Shown piece by piece: positions 12,182 to 20,548 of a stretch of 64,000 bases of DNA; the stretch's first letter is position 1, and every line of letters begins with the position of its first letter. Position numbers and translations under genes: made by a program. The DNA comes from Brachybacterium timonense (GTDB taxonomy: Bacteria; Actinomycetota; Actinomycetes; Actinomycetales; Dermabacteraceae). Location: positions 1,850,832 to 1,914,831 of the forward strand of contig NZ_LT984895.1 in the NCBI RefSeq assembly GCF_900258505.1. The letters are read 5' to 3'. Under the pieces are notes generated by a model that did no database searches, had not been told where the DNA came from, and saw nothing but the letters and a program-made list of their open reading frames with translations.

Positions 12182-13864
12182 GTGGTCATGCGCACCGACG
12201 GCACGCGTATCTGGCGCGAGCCCGATTCCACAGCGACGTCTGCTGATCTGCTCGCGCTCGTAGAGGATCTCGACGCGCTGAGCCGCCAGATCGATGCCAT
12301 GCGCACGCTAGCGGAGGTTTCATACCGCCGTGCGCAGATCTCCGAGCGCGCACGTCGCGGCGTGCCTGTTCGGGAACGAGACAAAGGCATTGCCGACGAA
12401 CTGGCCATGGCCAAAGGCACGAGCCCGCACAGGGAGGCGCACGACCTCACGGTGCGCAGTGTTCTGGTCGAATCGCTTCCACACAGCTTCGAGCACGTGC
12501 TCGCCGGGAAGGCACGAGTGACCACCGCAGAGAAGGTCGCGCAGGTCGCCGTCACGCTGAGTGATGCCGACCGTCACGCGCTCGACGCCGAGATCGCCGG
12601 CGATCTGCCGCACCTGAGCCCTCGCGCTGCGCAGGGGCGCGCCCGGCGCGTGGCCGATCGCCTCGACCAACGAGCCGCCCTGTTACGCCTGAAGGGCCTC
12701 GAGCAGCAACGGCACGTCAGCATCCGCCCCGTGCACGAGGGAATGGTCCGCCTCTCCGCTCTGCTGCCGACTGCTACCGGTGTCACGGCCTACACCGCTC
12801 TGGCTCAGCACGCTGATTCGCAGCGTGCCGCTGGCGAGCAGGGGACGCGCGGGCAGATGATGGCCGATGAGCTTGTCCATCGGCTCACTGGCGGCACGGG
12901 AGCTCAGGGGGCCACCATCGAGGTCCAGCTGCTGATGACGGACCGCACGCTTCTGACAGGCGGCTCAGACCCCGGCGTGCTGCAGGGAATGCCTGTTCCC
13001 GGCGAGGTCGCTCGCCACCTGGCGCTCGGCGCTGCCCCGGCTGAATCCTCGACGAACGTCGTCTCGATGGACAACCGTGCCAACTCCACGCCGTCCACGT
13101 CCGATCGGACATCTCCTGCAGGTAGTTCACCCGCCAGCAGCGAACGCGAACCCAAGCCCCTCACGATTGATGACACCGCTGGAGAGAGGTTCATTCGACG
13201 CCTCTACGCGGACCCGGTCACGGGCATCCTTCGCGGCTTCGAGTCGCGCCGTCGCGCTTTCTCGGGTGCTGCACGCGGGTTCATTCTGGCGCGTGACCAG
13301 CATTGCCGCATGCCGATGTGCGACGCACCGATCCGACACATCGATCACGTCACCCCGTACAGTCGCGGCGGCTCGACATCGTCGACTAACGGCGTTGGGC
13401 TGTGCGAGCGGCACAACTACACCAAGGAAGCCGACGGATGGACTGCGCACATCGACGCACGCGACGCAACACCTGAGCGCACCGATTCTGGGCACACCGA
13501 TCACGAGTTCGTGGTCACGGGACCTTCGGGAATCACTCGCTCCTCGAAGCCGCCCGATCTGCGAAGCGTGGTCGGAAGACCGATCACCAGTGCCGACACT
13601 CCCCTGCATGCCTCCACGGACTCGGGCGCGGGTGCACGCGGTGCGCACAACACGTCGCCTCCACCACCGCATGAGTCCGAGGTACCGTCTGCAACCCTTA
13701 GCGCGGACCGTGACCCCGACGTCGATCCGACACCTGACGGTCCGCCGTGGCTGCCGGATGACGTCTTCATCGACGACCTGAACATCGACGTCGACGACGT
13801 GAAGCCCGATGACGTCTCGTTCGAGGAATGGTTCGGCGTCGGGCCGCTCCCCCGGGCGGCCTGA
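12182..13864 (+). CDS. DUF222 domain HNH endonuclease (13E12-type)
   Basis: A 560-residue protein with a helical DUF222 domain (about residues 20-300) and a C-terminal HNH nuclease domain near residues 375-415 (CRMPMC, then HIDHVTPYSRGG, then LCERHN). It probably nicks or cuts double-stranded DNA; the biological role of the family is unknown. An acidic disordered tail closes the protein. AAAGGAG at 12166-12172 directly abuts an in-frame ATG at 12173, so GTG 12182 (9-nt spacing) or ATG 12188 is a better start; I use 12182. It is preceded by the tandem repeat and stands between HIT and rsmE, away from its conserved neighbours, consistent with mobile or selfish spread. Confidence 0.88.
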   Translation: MVMRTDGTRIWREPDSTATSADLLALVEDLDALSRQIDAMRTLAEVSYRRAQISERARRGVPVRERDKGIADELAMAKGTSPHREAHDLTVRSVLVESLPHSFEHVLAGKARVTTAEKVAQVAVTLSDADRHALDAEIAGDLPHLSPRAAQGRARRVADRLDQRAALLRLKGLEQQRHVSIRPVHEGMVRLSALLPTATGVTAYTALAQHADSQRAAGEQGTRGQMMADELVHRLTGGTGAQGATIEVQLLMTDRTLLTGGSDPGVLQGMPVPGEVARHLALGAAPAESSTNVVSMDNRANSTPSTSDRTSPAGSSPASSEREPKPLTIDDTAGERFIRRLYADPVTGILRGFESRRRAFSGAARGFILARDQHCRMPMCDAPIRHIDHVTPYSRGGSTSSTNGVGLCERHNYTKEADGWTAHIDARDATPERTDSGHTDHEFVVTGPSGITRSSKPPDLRSVVGRPITSADTPLHASTDSGAGARGAHNTSPPPPHESEVPSATLSADRDPDVDPTPDGPPWLPDDVFIDDLNIDVDDVKPDDVSFEEWFGVGPLPRAA

Positions 13865-13901
13865 GCCCCACGTGCGGGCGAGGCGAGGGAGGACCTGACC
13901 A

Positions 13902-13921
13902 CGGGGCGGCCCCACGCCCCG
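13902..13921. terminator. Weak hairpin after HNH gene
   Basis: CGGGGCG (13902-13908) pairs with CGCCCCG (13915-13921) across a 6-nt loop, 37 bp after the HNH stop. It is in the 319-bp gap before 14184, whose other recognisable content is the operator/promoter described next. Confidence 0.4.
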
Positions 13922-14032
13922 GGCAGCTATCCCGCGGTCTGGTGTTTGCGGCCCGACTGCCAGGGGGCTGCCTTCGAGGCTGACTCGCCCCGGCGCAGAG
14001 GTGCGCACGAACCGCCGATAACTTTTCTCCCG

Positions 14033-14068
14033 AAACTACTTTCCTTCTCGTCAAGTACTTGCTAGCGT
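14033..14068 (+). promoter_or_regulatory. Promoter with two TACTT-type operator half-sites
   Basis: The perfect palindrome CAAGTACTTG (14052-14061) lies directly before a -10-like TAGCGT (14063-14068). A degenerate copy, AAACTACTTT, sits 19 bp upstream (14033-14042). This drives the membrane-protein/winged-helix pair. Autoregulation by the winged-helix protein encoded at 14635 is a reasonable inference. Confidence 0.5.
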
Positions 14069-14183
14069 TAGTGCTGTCGCGGAGCCCACGGCTCCAGGCC
14101 CCGGGAACTGATCCCAGGCCCAGACCGATGACGCCGCAGCCCCCACATCGGGCTCGGGAAGCACTCACACGGAGGAGAGACAG

Positions 14184-14633
14184 ATGACCACCAAAGACAG
14201 CGACGCCACCATGAGCCCGGCAGCAGCCGCCGAGCTCCTCGCGCAGGCCGACAAGGCCCGCACCTCGATCCCCGCGTCGATCCCCACCGCTGTCGTGACC
14301 CTCGGCATCCTGTGCGCGGTCGGCAGCTTCGGCAGCCTTACCTTCGCCTTCGCGACACATGTGCCCACGCTCGGCGGCCTCGACACCCGCATCGCGGTCA
14401 CCGTGCTTCTTGTGGCCTGGATTCTGGGCGCCGCCTTCATTCCCCTTGTCTTTCGCACACCCTGGCGCCACGGCCTCGCGGTTCGGTGGCTCATCTACAT
14501 GGTCGCCTGGGCATTGCTATGGGGTGCGGCTCTATTTCTGCCGACGTCCCTGAGCATGTGGGTGAGCGCTCTGTTCATCTCACTGTTCGCCATCGCCTGC
14601 GGCATCGAAGCCAAGCGCGCACGGAAGGCCTGA
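14184..14633 (+). CDS. Small membrane protein, four helices
   Basis: A 149-residue protein with a polar ~28-residue N-terminus and four hydrophobic segments (about 31-57, 68-88, 99-117, 121-140), ending in a basic tail. No family recognised. CGGAGGAGAG just upstream of ATG 14184 is a strong ribosome site. Its stop is one base before the ATG of the winged-helix regulator, so the pair is co-translated. Such membrane-protein/regulator pairs are common in actinobacteria, with the regulator controlling its own operon. Confidence 0.75.
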   Translation: MTTKDSDATMSPAAAAELLAQADKARTSIPASIPTAVVTLGILCAVGSFGSLTFAFATHVPTLGGLDTRIAVTVLLVAWILGAAFIPLVFRTPWRHGLAVRWLIYMVAWALLWGAALFLPTSLSMWVSALFISLFAIACGIEAKRARKA

Positions 14634-14634
14634 G

Positions 14635-14946
14635 ATGAGCACGAGCACCACGCATCCCCGCTTCCAACTGGAATCCGCTCTCGCCCACCCGGTGCGCTTC
14701 TCCCTCGTGGCCGCCCTCGCCGCCGTGGAGAAGCTCCCCTTCGGCGACCTGCGCGATCAGCTTGAAGTCTCCGACTCCGTCCTGTCCAAGCAGATCACCG
14801 AACTGGAAAGGTCCGGGTTCGTGAAAGTTCACAAGGGCTTCGTCGGCAAACGCCCACGCACCACCCTCAGCCTCACAACACAGGGCCGCTCCCGCTGGGA
14901 ACGTCACCTGGAAGCGCTGCGCGAGATCGCCGGTTCAGCCGGCTGA
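14635..14946 (+). CDS. Winged-helix transcriptional regulator
   Basis: A 103-residue single-domain DNA-binding protein. LESALAHPVRFSLVAALAAVEKLPFGDLRDQL is the leading helix region, DSVLSKQITELERSGFVKVHKGF is the recognition helix, and RTTLSLTTQGRSRWERHL is the wing and last helix. It resembles the MarR/ArsR-like single-domain group (HTH_34/winged-helix DNA-binding). No metal-binding cysteines. Coupled to the membrane protein upstream; probable target is the TACTT palindrome at 14052. Confidence 0.85.
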   Translation: MSTSTTHPRFQLESALAHPVRFSLVAALAAVEKLPFGDLRDQLEVSDSVLSKQITELERSGFVKVHKGFVGKRPRTTLSLTTQGRSRWERHLEALREIAGSAG

Positions 14947-14968
14947 GACCGCCGCCACGCCAGCCCCC

Positions 14969-15754
14969 TCAGTCCCAGCGGCCCACCAGTGCACAGAGCA
15001 CGGAAAGGGCCGCTGGGCCTGCGGTTGAGGAGCGCAATACCTCGCGCCCCAGCAGAACACTGCGGGCGCCGGCCTGATGCAGGTCAGCGATCTCTGTCTC
15101 GCTCACACCACCTTCAGGGCCCACGATCACCGTGATCTCCGGGCAGTCAGCTGCGGTTTTCCGTAGCTGTTCAGCACGCGCCATCAACGTGGTGCTCTCC
15201 TGCTCATGCAGTACAAGTACCAATCCCCCGCTCGCGGTCCGGGCACGCACGTCGTCCACGAGCGCAGCGGAATTCACCGGCTGATCGACCGTCGGCACGC
15301 CCCGGCGGCGGCACTGCTTCACCGCGGCCCGCACCGTCGACTCCCATTTGGCGTGGCCTTTGCGCAGCTTCTCGCCCCGCCACACTGACACCGACCGCTG
15401 CGCGATCCACGGCGTGATCCGGTCCACGCCCAGCTCTGTTGCCGACTCGATCGCCTGCTCATCCCGGCCACCAGTGGCGAGCCCCTGCACAAGAGCAAGA
15501 CGAGGAGTACGCGTCAGGGGCGGCAAGGGATCCAAGAGCAACTCACAGTCCAGCGTCTCCTTGTCCGCATCGACTACAAGCGCACGCGCTTGCCGCCCCG
15601 CAACATCGCCCAGCAGGACTTCCTCGCCCGCACTGATGCGCGCGACCTTCGCCGCATGGCGCCCCTCCGGGCCGTCAAGGGTCAGCACGTCACCCGCGCA
15701 GCTGTGGGCCAGGCGGTCGTCGTCAATCAGAAACGCAGCAGGAGTGGTAGGCAT
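14969..15754 (-). CDS. rsmE: 16S rRNA (uracil-1498-N3)-methyltransferase RsmE
   Basis: SPOUT-class methyltransferase that modifies U1498 of 16S rRNA. The 261-residue product has the N-terminal PUA-like domain (~15-80) and the SPOUT knot: GLATGGRDEQAIESATELGVDRI, ITVIVGPEGGVSETEI, and the S-adenosylmethionine loop LLGREVLRSSTAGPAAL. Immediately downstream of dnaJ (13 bp), the usual hrcA-dnaJ-rsmE arrangement. Convergent with the winged-helix gene, 22 bp away. Confidence 0.95.
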   Translation of the reverse strand: MPTTPAAFLIDDDRLAHSCAGDVLTLDGPEGRHAAKVARISAGEEVLLGDVAGRQARALVVDADKETLDCELLLDPLPPLTRTPRLALVQGLATGGRDEQAIESATELGVDRITPWIAQRSVSVWRGEKLRKGHAKWESTVRAAVKQCRRRGVPTVDQPVNSAALVDDVRARTASGGLVLVLHEQESTTLMARAEQLRKTAADCPEITVIVGPEGGVSETEIADLHQAGARSVLLGREVLRSSTAGPAALSVLCALVGRWD

Positions 15755-15767
15755 CGCTCAGTGCGCC

Positions 15768-16883
15768 TCACAGATCCCGGAAAGCGTCACGCAGCTTCGC
15801 GAACGGGCCCTGTCGACGACCCCGCGTCGTCTCATCCCCCCGCAATCGGGCGAACTGTTCTAGCAGCTCGCGCTCTTCCTCCGTCAGGCCCGTCGGCGTG
15901 AGCACCGCAAGCTTCACCCGCAGATCACCGCGCCGTTCGCGTCGCAGCGGCGTCACACCGAGCCCTCGCAGCTTCACTTCGTCACCGGTCTGCGCGCCTG
16001 GATCGATCTGCACCTGCTGTTCACCGTCGAAGGTTTCCAGCGGCACCGTCGTGCCGAGCGCTGCGGCCGTCATCGGCACGGTCAGGTGGGCCACGAGGTC
16101 ATCTCCCTCGCGGGTGAAGATGTCGTGTTCGGCGACGGACAGCTCCACGAACAGGTCACCTGCGGGCCCGCCCGCTTCGCCCATTTCTCCCTGACCACGC
16201 AGCTGGATGCGGGTGCCGTGTTCAACGCCCGACGGGATCCGCACGGTGACGGTCTGATCCTGCGTCACGCGGCCATGCCCCTGGCAGGCGGTGCACGGCT
16301 GTTCGATCACATCGCCGTGCCCCTCACACGTCGGGCACGGCGCCATCGTCATCACCTGGCCGAGCAGCGACTGCGCCACCCGCTGCACATGACCGCTTCC
16401 CTGGCAGGCACTACAGGTACGAGTGCTCGTGCCGGGAGCGCAGCAGGATCCCTGGCAGGTCTCGCACAGCACGGACGTGCGGTAGGTGATCTCCTTCTCC
16501 GCCCCGAAGACCACGTCGCGTAGCTCGATCGCGACGCGCCGCAGGATGTCACCGCCACGCCGACGCCGAGGCTGGGGGCCCTGGCCGTGACCGCGCATGC
16601 CGGTGGCGCCCGCGAACATGTCGAAGATGTCAGCGAAATCGAAGCCGCCACCGCCGGGGAAGCCGCCCATGCCTGAGCCGCCGCCCATGTCGTACATTCG
16701 GCGCTTCTCCGGATTGGACAGAGTCTCGTACGCGTGCGAGATCGCCTTCAGCTTCTCCTGCGCTTCTGGATCCGGATTGATGTCCGGATGCAGGGCACGA
16801 GCCTTCTTCTGGTAGGCCTTCTTGATCTCGTCCTTGGTCGCGTCGCGGGAGACGCCCAGTAGGTCGTAGTAGTCCTCATTCAC
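15768..16883 (-). CDS. dnaJ: Chaperone protein DnaJ
   Basis: Hsp40 co-chaperone that stimulates DnaK ATPase. The 371-residue product has the J domain (1-70, with HPD in ALHPDINPD), a Gly/Phe-rich linker, the zinc domain with four CxxCxGx motifs (~140-205), and two C-terminal substrate-binding barrels. An oddity: the first zinc motif reads CETCQGSC, with Cys where the family normally has Gly, giving an additional cysteine. It is preceded by a GAGGATT ribosome site and lies 214 bp after hrcA. Confidence 0.96.
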   Translation of the reverse strand: MNEDYYDLLGVSRDATKDEIKKAYQKKARALHPDINPDPEAQEKLKAISHAYETLSNPEKRRMYDMGGGSGMGGFPGGGGFDFADIFDMFAGATGMRGHGQGPQPRRRRGGDILRRVAIELRDVVFGAEKEITYRTSVLCETCQGSCCAPGTSTRTCSACQGSGHVQRVAQSLLGQVMTMAPCPTCEGHGDVIEQPCTACQGHGRVTQDQTVTVRIPSGVEHGTRIQLRGQGEMGEAGGPAGDLFVELSVAEHDIFTREGDDLVAHLTVPMTAAALGTTVPLETFDGEQQVQIDPGAQTGDEVKLRGLGVTPLRRERRGDLRVKLAVLTPTGLTEEERELLEQFARLRGDETTRGRRQGPFAKLRDAFRDL

Positions 16884-16937
16884 AGGTGGGAATCCTCAGT
16901 GCGGTGGTGGTGAGAAAAACGGACGGGTGGATTCTGG

Positions 16938-17058
16938 CCGGGGCGGACCCGGCAGTAAGGGGATGGGCCCCGGTTGTAGCCGGAGCGGCCCCAGCGGTGG
17001 CCGGGGCGGACCCGGTGGGAGCCAGAGCTGGTCACGTCATGGCACGGGCTGGTCACGT
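16938..17058. repeat. Short degenerate direct repeats between hrcA and dnaJ
   Basis: CCGGGGCGGACCCGG occurs at 16938-16952 and 17001-17015, and GCTGGTCACGT at 17027-17037 and 17048-17058. No gene fits in this 214-bp spacer. Function unknown; it may only reflect slippage in GC-rich DNA. Confidence 0.45.
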
Positions 17059-17097
17059 GGCGCCGCCGACCGATTCCTGTGCGCCACGGCGATGGCG

Positions 17098-18099
17098 TCA
17101 TTCGAGGAACCTCGAGACATAGCGGGCCACTGCCTGCACAGTGGAGATGCCGGTGACGTAGTCCATCCGGGTCGGACCCAGAATCGCGATCTGGCTGCCC
17201 GGGCGATATCCGGCGCCGACGACGGCTGCCTGGTTGAGCACTTCATCGCGGATCTCGCGGCCGATTCGTACTTCCACGGTGCCCGGAGCAGCGTGCATCT
17301 CCGTGAACAAGCGCAGCAGCACGAGCTGCTCCTCAAGCACATCCAGCAGCGGCTCCACCTCGCGGGAGAAATCCACGGCGCTGCGGGCGATATTGGACGT
17401 GCCCGCCATAACGATCCGCTCCTGTGTGCGCTGTGCACCGAGACTGACGAGCGCGTCGGCGACCTCCGACGCGGCAGGCTGATCACGTTCCGGCAGGGTG
17501 GCCACGAGATCGGCGAGCGGGGCAGCCAGGTCGGTGACCGCGCAGCCACCGACGGCACGATTCACCTGGCCACGCAGCTCCTCGTAAAACGGGACCTCGC
17601 GCGCGGCGAGCAGCGGGATAGTGCGCTGATCCACACGCCCGGATTCAGTGATCATCACGACCAGCAAGAGCGAGTCGGCGACCTTCACCAGCTCCACGTG
17701 GCGCACGGTGGCTTGGCGGCGCACCGGGTACTGAACCATCGCAACCTGGTGTGTGAGCTGAGCGAGCAGACGCACGGTTCGGGTGAGCAGCTCATCCACG
17801 TCACCGGAGTCCTCGAGGAACGCCTGGATGGCGCGCCGCTCGGCTGCAGAGAGCGGTTTCACCGTCGCCACATGGTCCACGAAGGTGCGATATCCCTTAT
17901 CGGTGGGCACACGCCCGGCGGACGTGTGGGGCTGGGTGATCAGGCCCTCGTCCTCCAACGCGGACATGTCGTTGCGCACGGTCGCTGCAGAGACGCCAAG
18001 ATCGTGGCGCTCCAGCAGCGATTTGGAGCCGACGGGCTCGCGGGTGGCGACGTAGTCCTCCACAATCGCCCCGAGGATATGCAGTTTCCTCTCGTCCAT
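17098..18099 (-). CDS. hrcA: Heat-inducible transcription repressor HrcA
   Basis: Repressor of class I heat-shock genes that binds the CIRCE element and is kept active by GroEL. The 333-residue product has an N-terminal winged helix (DLGVSAATVRNDMSALEDEGLI near residues 30-55) and the GAF-like HrcA domain with VTESG/ITESGRVDQR and SNIARS-type motifs. Length typical. A CIRCE sits upstream at 18317, so hrcA-dnaJ is autoregulated. The leader between CIRCE and ATG contains an unusual GTGCAC cluster. Confidence 0.96.
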   Translation of the reverse strand: MDERKLHILGAIVEDYVATREPVGSKSLLERHDLGVSAATVRNDMSALEDEGLITQPHTSAGRVPTDKGYRTFVDHVATVKPLSAAERRAIQAFLEDSGDVDELLTRTVRLLAQLTHQVAMVQYPVRRQATVRHVELVKVADSLLLVVMITESGRVDQRTIPLLAAREVPFYEELRGQVNRAVGGCAVTDLAAPLADLVATLPERDQPAASEVADALVSLGAQRTQERIVMAGTSNIARSAVDFSREVEPLLDVLEEQLVLLRLFTEMHAAPGTVEVRIGREIRDEVLNQAAVVGAGYRPGSQIAILGPTRMDYVTGISTVQAVARYVSRFLE

Positions 18100-18144
18100 G
18101 GCTCGTCACCTCCTCACGCTCGGCCGGGGACGTGTCGGCACGCT

Positions 18145-18257
18145 GTGCACGGTGGCGCACTGTGCACTATGGCGCCCGGAGCACGCTGGTACACCGTGCA
18201 CGGCGCCCGGTGCACGGTGCCAGGTGCACAATGCACGGTGTCATGTGCACGATGCAC
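18145..18257. repeat. GTGCAC cluster with perfect hairpin in hrcA leader
   Basis: Six copies of the self-complementary hexamer GTGCAC start at 18145, 18162, 18196, 18210, 18224 and 18245, with two further TGCAC copies at 18232 and 18253, all within 113 bp. CACCGTGCAC (18192-18201) and GTGCACGGTG (18210-18219) form a perfect 10-bp stem with an 8-nt loop. If transcription starts at the CIRCE, all of this lies in the hrcA 5' leader. Confidence 0.7.
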
Positions 18258-18316
18258 GCAGGCGCAGGATGCGCGACGTGCGACGCCCGACGGGCCGCCC
18301 AGCGCCGATCACCACG

Positions 18317-18343
18317 TTGGCACTTGGTGCCGACGAGTGCCAA
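18317..18343 (-). promoter_or_regulatory. CIRCE element, HrcA operator
   Basis: TTGGCACTT (18317-18325), a 9-bp spacer, then GAGTGCCAA (18335-18343): an 8/9 inverted match, close to the classical CIRCE (arms TTAGCACTC and GAGTGCTAA with N9). On the minus strand a TAGGAT -10 (18348-18343) borders it, putting the transcription start inside the operator. Confidence 0.92.
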
Positions 18344-18408
18344 TCCTACGCGGCGTCCCGACTAGCCTCGCGTGGCGTTCGCTACCGGAGGAGCGTCAGA
18401 CCGATACG

Positions 18409-19290
18409 GTGCCTGCCGTGTCACACTTCCCCGATCGTTACGGTTCCGATGTCCTCGCCGGAACCACCGCACACCACCGCCGTCGTCCTGTCTCCCGCGA
18501 GGTAGCCGTCCAACGGGACCTCGTGGTGGAGGAAGCCAGCACCGGATTCACCGGCGCCGTCACCCGGCTGGAGAAGATCGCCGGAGAAGTCTGCGTCGAG
18601 CTCGAGGACGGCCGTGGCCGCAAACGCTCCTTCCCGCTCGGCACCGGATTCATGATCGACGGATCCCCCGTCACTCTCGTCCGCCCGCGGCCTGCCGCCC
18701 CGAAACCCGCCACGAAGCGTTCCGCGAGCGGGTCCGTCTACGTCGACGGCGCCCGGGCGCGCACCGCGCGTGCCTCCCGCATCTGGGTGGAAGGCAAGCA
18801 TGATGCGGAACTCGTGCAGAAGGTGTGGGGGCACGACCTGCGCATCGAAGGGGTCGTCGTGGAGATGCTCGACGGCGCCGACAACTTGCCTGAGCGGGTC
18901 CGCGACTTCGCGCCCTCCCCCACGCGCCGCCTCGGTGTACTCGTTGACCACCTTGTAGCCGGTTCCAAGGAGACCCGGCTTGCCGAGCAGACGATGGCCG
19001 TACCCGGGGCACGCGGGAATGTGCTGATCCTCGGACACCCCTATATCGACGTCTGGCAGGCGGTGCGCCCCGCTCGCGTAGGGCTCACGGCCTGGCCGCA
19101 CATTCCCCGCGGCACCGACATCAAGATCGGCACCCTGCAGGCGCTCGGCTGGCCGCACAGTGACCAGGCGGACGTGGCCGCGGGATGGCAGCGGATCCTC
19201 AGCGCTGTGCGCTCCTACGCCGACGTCGAACCGACGCTGTCCGGGCGCATCGAGGAACTGATCGACTGGGTGACGGCCGTCGACGAGTGA
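18409..19290 (+). CDS. DUF3097 family protein
   Basis: A conserved actinobacterial protein of unknown function, here 293 residues. It begins with the family region DRYGSDVLAG and contains SRIWVEGKHDAELVQKVWGHDLR (about residues 124-146) followed by VVVEMLDGADNL. That arrangement of EGKHDAEL and a later acidic segment resembles a TOPRIM core, so a nucleic-acid-related role is possible. Start is GTG 18409 or 18418, both in frame; GGAGGAG at 18387-18393 favours 18409. Divergent from hrcA, a common neighbourhood. Soluble, no signal. Confidence 0.82.
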   Translation: MPAVSHFPDRYGSDVLAGTTAHHRRRPVSREVAVQRDLVVEEASTGFTGAVTRLEKIAGEVCVELEDGRGRKRSFPLGTGFMIDGSPVTLVRPRPAAPKPATKRSASGSVYVDGARARTARASRIWVEGKHDAELVQKVWGHDLRIEGVVVEMLDGADNLPERVRDFAPSPTRRLGVLVDHLVAGSKETRLAEQTMAVPGARGNVLILGHPYIDVWQAVRPARVGLTAWPHIPRGTDIKIGTLQALGWPHSDQADVAAGWQRILSAVRSYADVEPTLSGRIEELIDWVTAVDE

Positions 19291-19468
19291 ACGCTGGTGA
19301 CGGGCGAACGGGGGGCGACCTGCGGACACAGGCGACCGGCGAACGCGGACGAGCGGCGAACGCGGGCGAGGTACACCGCCGTTCCCTGATCGGTGGAAAC
19401 CCCACTGGATCTGAGGAACCCCACCGCAATGAGCGCATCTGGCCGGCGCCGATCGCCCATCCCTCATC

Positions 19469-19474
19469 TAGGCT
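19469..19474 (+). promoter_or_regulatory. -10 element TAGGCT for DUF4870 gene
   Basis: TAGGCT lies 41 bp before ATG 19516, predicting a 35-nt leader that includes the GAGGAG ribosome site at 19504-19509. The rest of the 225-bp gap holds only short GCGAACG-type repeats. Confidence 0.4.
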
Positions 19475-19515
19475 GGCAGCATCGTCCGTTCCCATCCGAC
19501 GCTGAGGAGACCACG

Positions 19516-20013
19516 ATGAGCGCGAACCAGTCCTTCGATCCGCACACCGGCCCGCAGCCGGGAGGTGGGGCCGCATCCTCGCTGAACGATGCACCGCCGT
19601 CCGCGGCACGGTATGCCTCGGACGCCCCGATGACCGGCGAGCCGGTGAAGGACTCCGAGGCCACGATGTGGGCGATGTTCTCCCATCTCGCCGTGGTGCT
19701 GGGTCACTTCGCCGCAGTCCTCGGCTGGGTCGGTCCCCTGGTCATCTTCCTCATGTACAAGGACCGCAACCGCTTCATCCGCTTCCACGCCGCGGAGGCG
19801 CTGAACGGGGCGATCGCCACGCTCGTGCTGTCTATCGTCTTGTCGATCCTGCTGACCATCACCGCGGTGATCACGTTCGGCTTCGGCAGTTTCCTGCTGC
19901 CCCTCGCCGGCGCGCCTCAGCTCGTGCAGATCATCTTTGCGATCATCGGCGCGGTGAAGGCGAACAACCGTGAATGGTGGAGCTACCCGGTCAATCTGCG
20001 CTTCGTGAAGTGA
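19516..20013 (+). CDS. DUF4870 (Tic20-like) membrane protein
   Basis: A 165-residue protein: a Pro/Ala/Ser-rich cytosolic N-terminus of ~45 residues, then a DUF4870 domain with three hydrophobic helices. The family core is seen: DSEATMWAMFSHLAVVLGHF, a polar YKDRNRFIRFHAAEALN turn, and a final EWWSYPVNLRFVK. Function unknown. GAGGAG lies 6 nt before ATG 19516. Its 3' end overlaps the convergent gene's 3' end by 23 bp. Confidence 0.85.
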   Translation: MSANQSFDPHTGPQPGGGAASSLNDAPPSAARYASDAPMTGEPVKDSEATMWAMFSHLAVVLGHFAAVLGWVGPLVIFLMYKDRNRFIRFHAAEALNGAIATLVLSIVLSILLTITAVITFGFGSFLLPLAGAPQLVQIIFAIIGAVKANNREWWSYPVNLRFVK

Positions 20014-20548
20014 CCCCAGGCAGGTCGCCCGCAGCAGTGCGGACCACACCAGCAATGAGTTGCGCTAGCCGGGCTGGCACAGCGAGCACCATCATCCCGA
20101 CGAACATCAGCGCGATGTTGAACGTTGCCGCATCGCCCGACTCCAGCTGACGGAAGAGCAGGAAGAGCCCCGCCAACGCCAGCGGAATGACCGTCCCGAC
20201 GCTGATTCCCACCAGGGCGAGCGTTGCCACTGCTGGATCGGTAGGTCCGCGACGGATGCGCCGCAGCGTCAACACCACGCACACGACATCGACGATCACA
20301 GTTGCCACGAAGGCGATGATCGCGAGCACGTCGAGTACAGCGGCAGCTGTCAAAAGGCGGTTCACTCTCTGCGCCCCGTCGGGCGTCGGGGTGAAGACCT
20401 CGCCGACCCCCAAGACCATGCCCACCGCTCCGACGATTGCTCCGAGCACCAGGAGCATCACCGCAGCCGTCCACGCCAGCGCGTCCAGCATGACAATGAC
20501 GCCATACAGGCGCCGCGGCCTCGCGGGGGCGGGGGCAGGCGCGCTCAT
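19991..20548 (-). CDS. Hypothetical four-helix membrane protein
   Basis: A 185-residue protein with hydrophobic helices at about 17-45, 67-92, 107-132 and 145-170. No family recognised. Its ATG overlaps the hemW stop (ATGA, 20545-20548), so it is translated as the last gene of the lepA-to-hemW run. Confidence 0.7.
   Translation of the reverse strand: MSAPAPAPARPRRLYGVIVMLDALAWTAAVMLLVLGAIVGAVGMVLGVGEVFTPTPDGAQRVNRLLTAAAVLDVLAIIAFVATVIVDVVCVVLTLRRIRRGPTDPAVATLALVGISVGTVIPLALAGLFLLFRQLESGDAATFNIALMFVGMMVLAVPARLAQLIAGVVRTAAGDLPGVTSRSAD

Noticed and set aside
16927..18408. Long upstream extension of the DUF3097 frame
   Set aside because: Antisense to hrcA and through the CIRCE; the family sequence begins at DRYGSD just after 18409.
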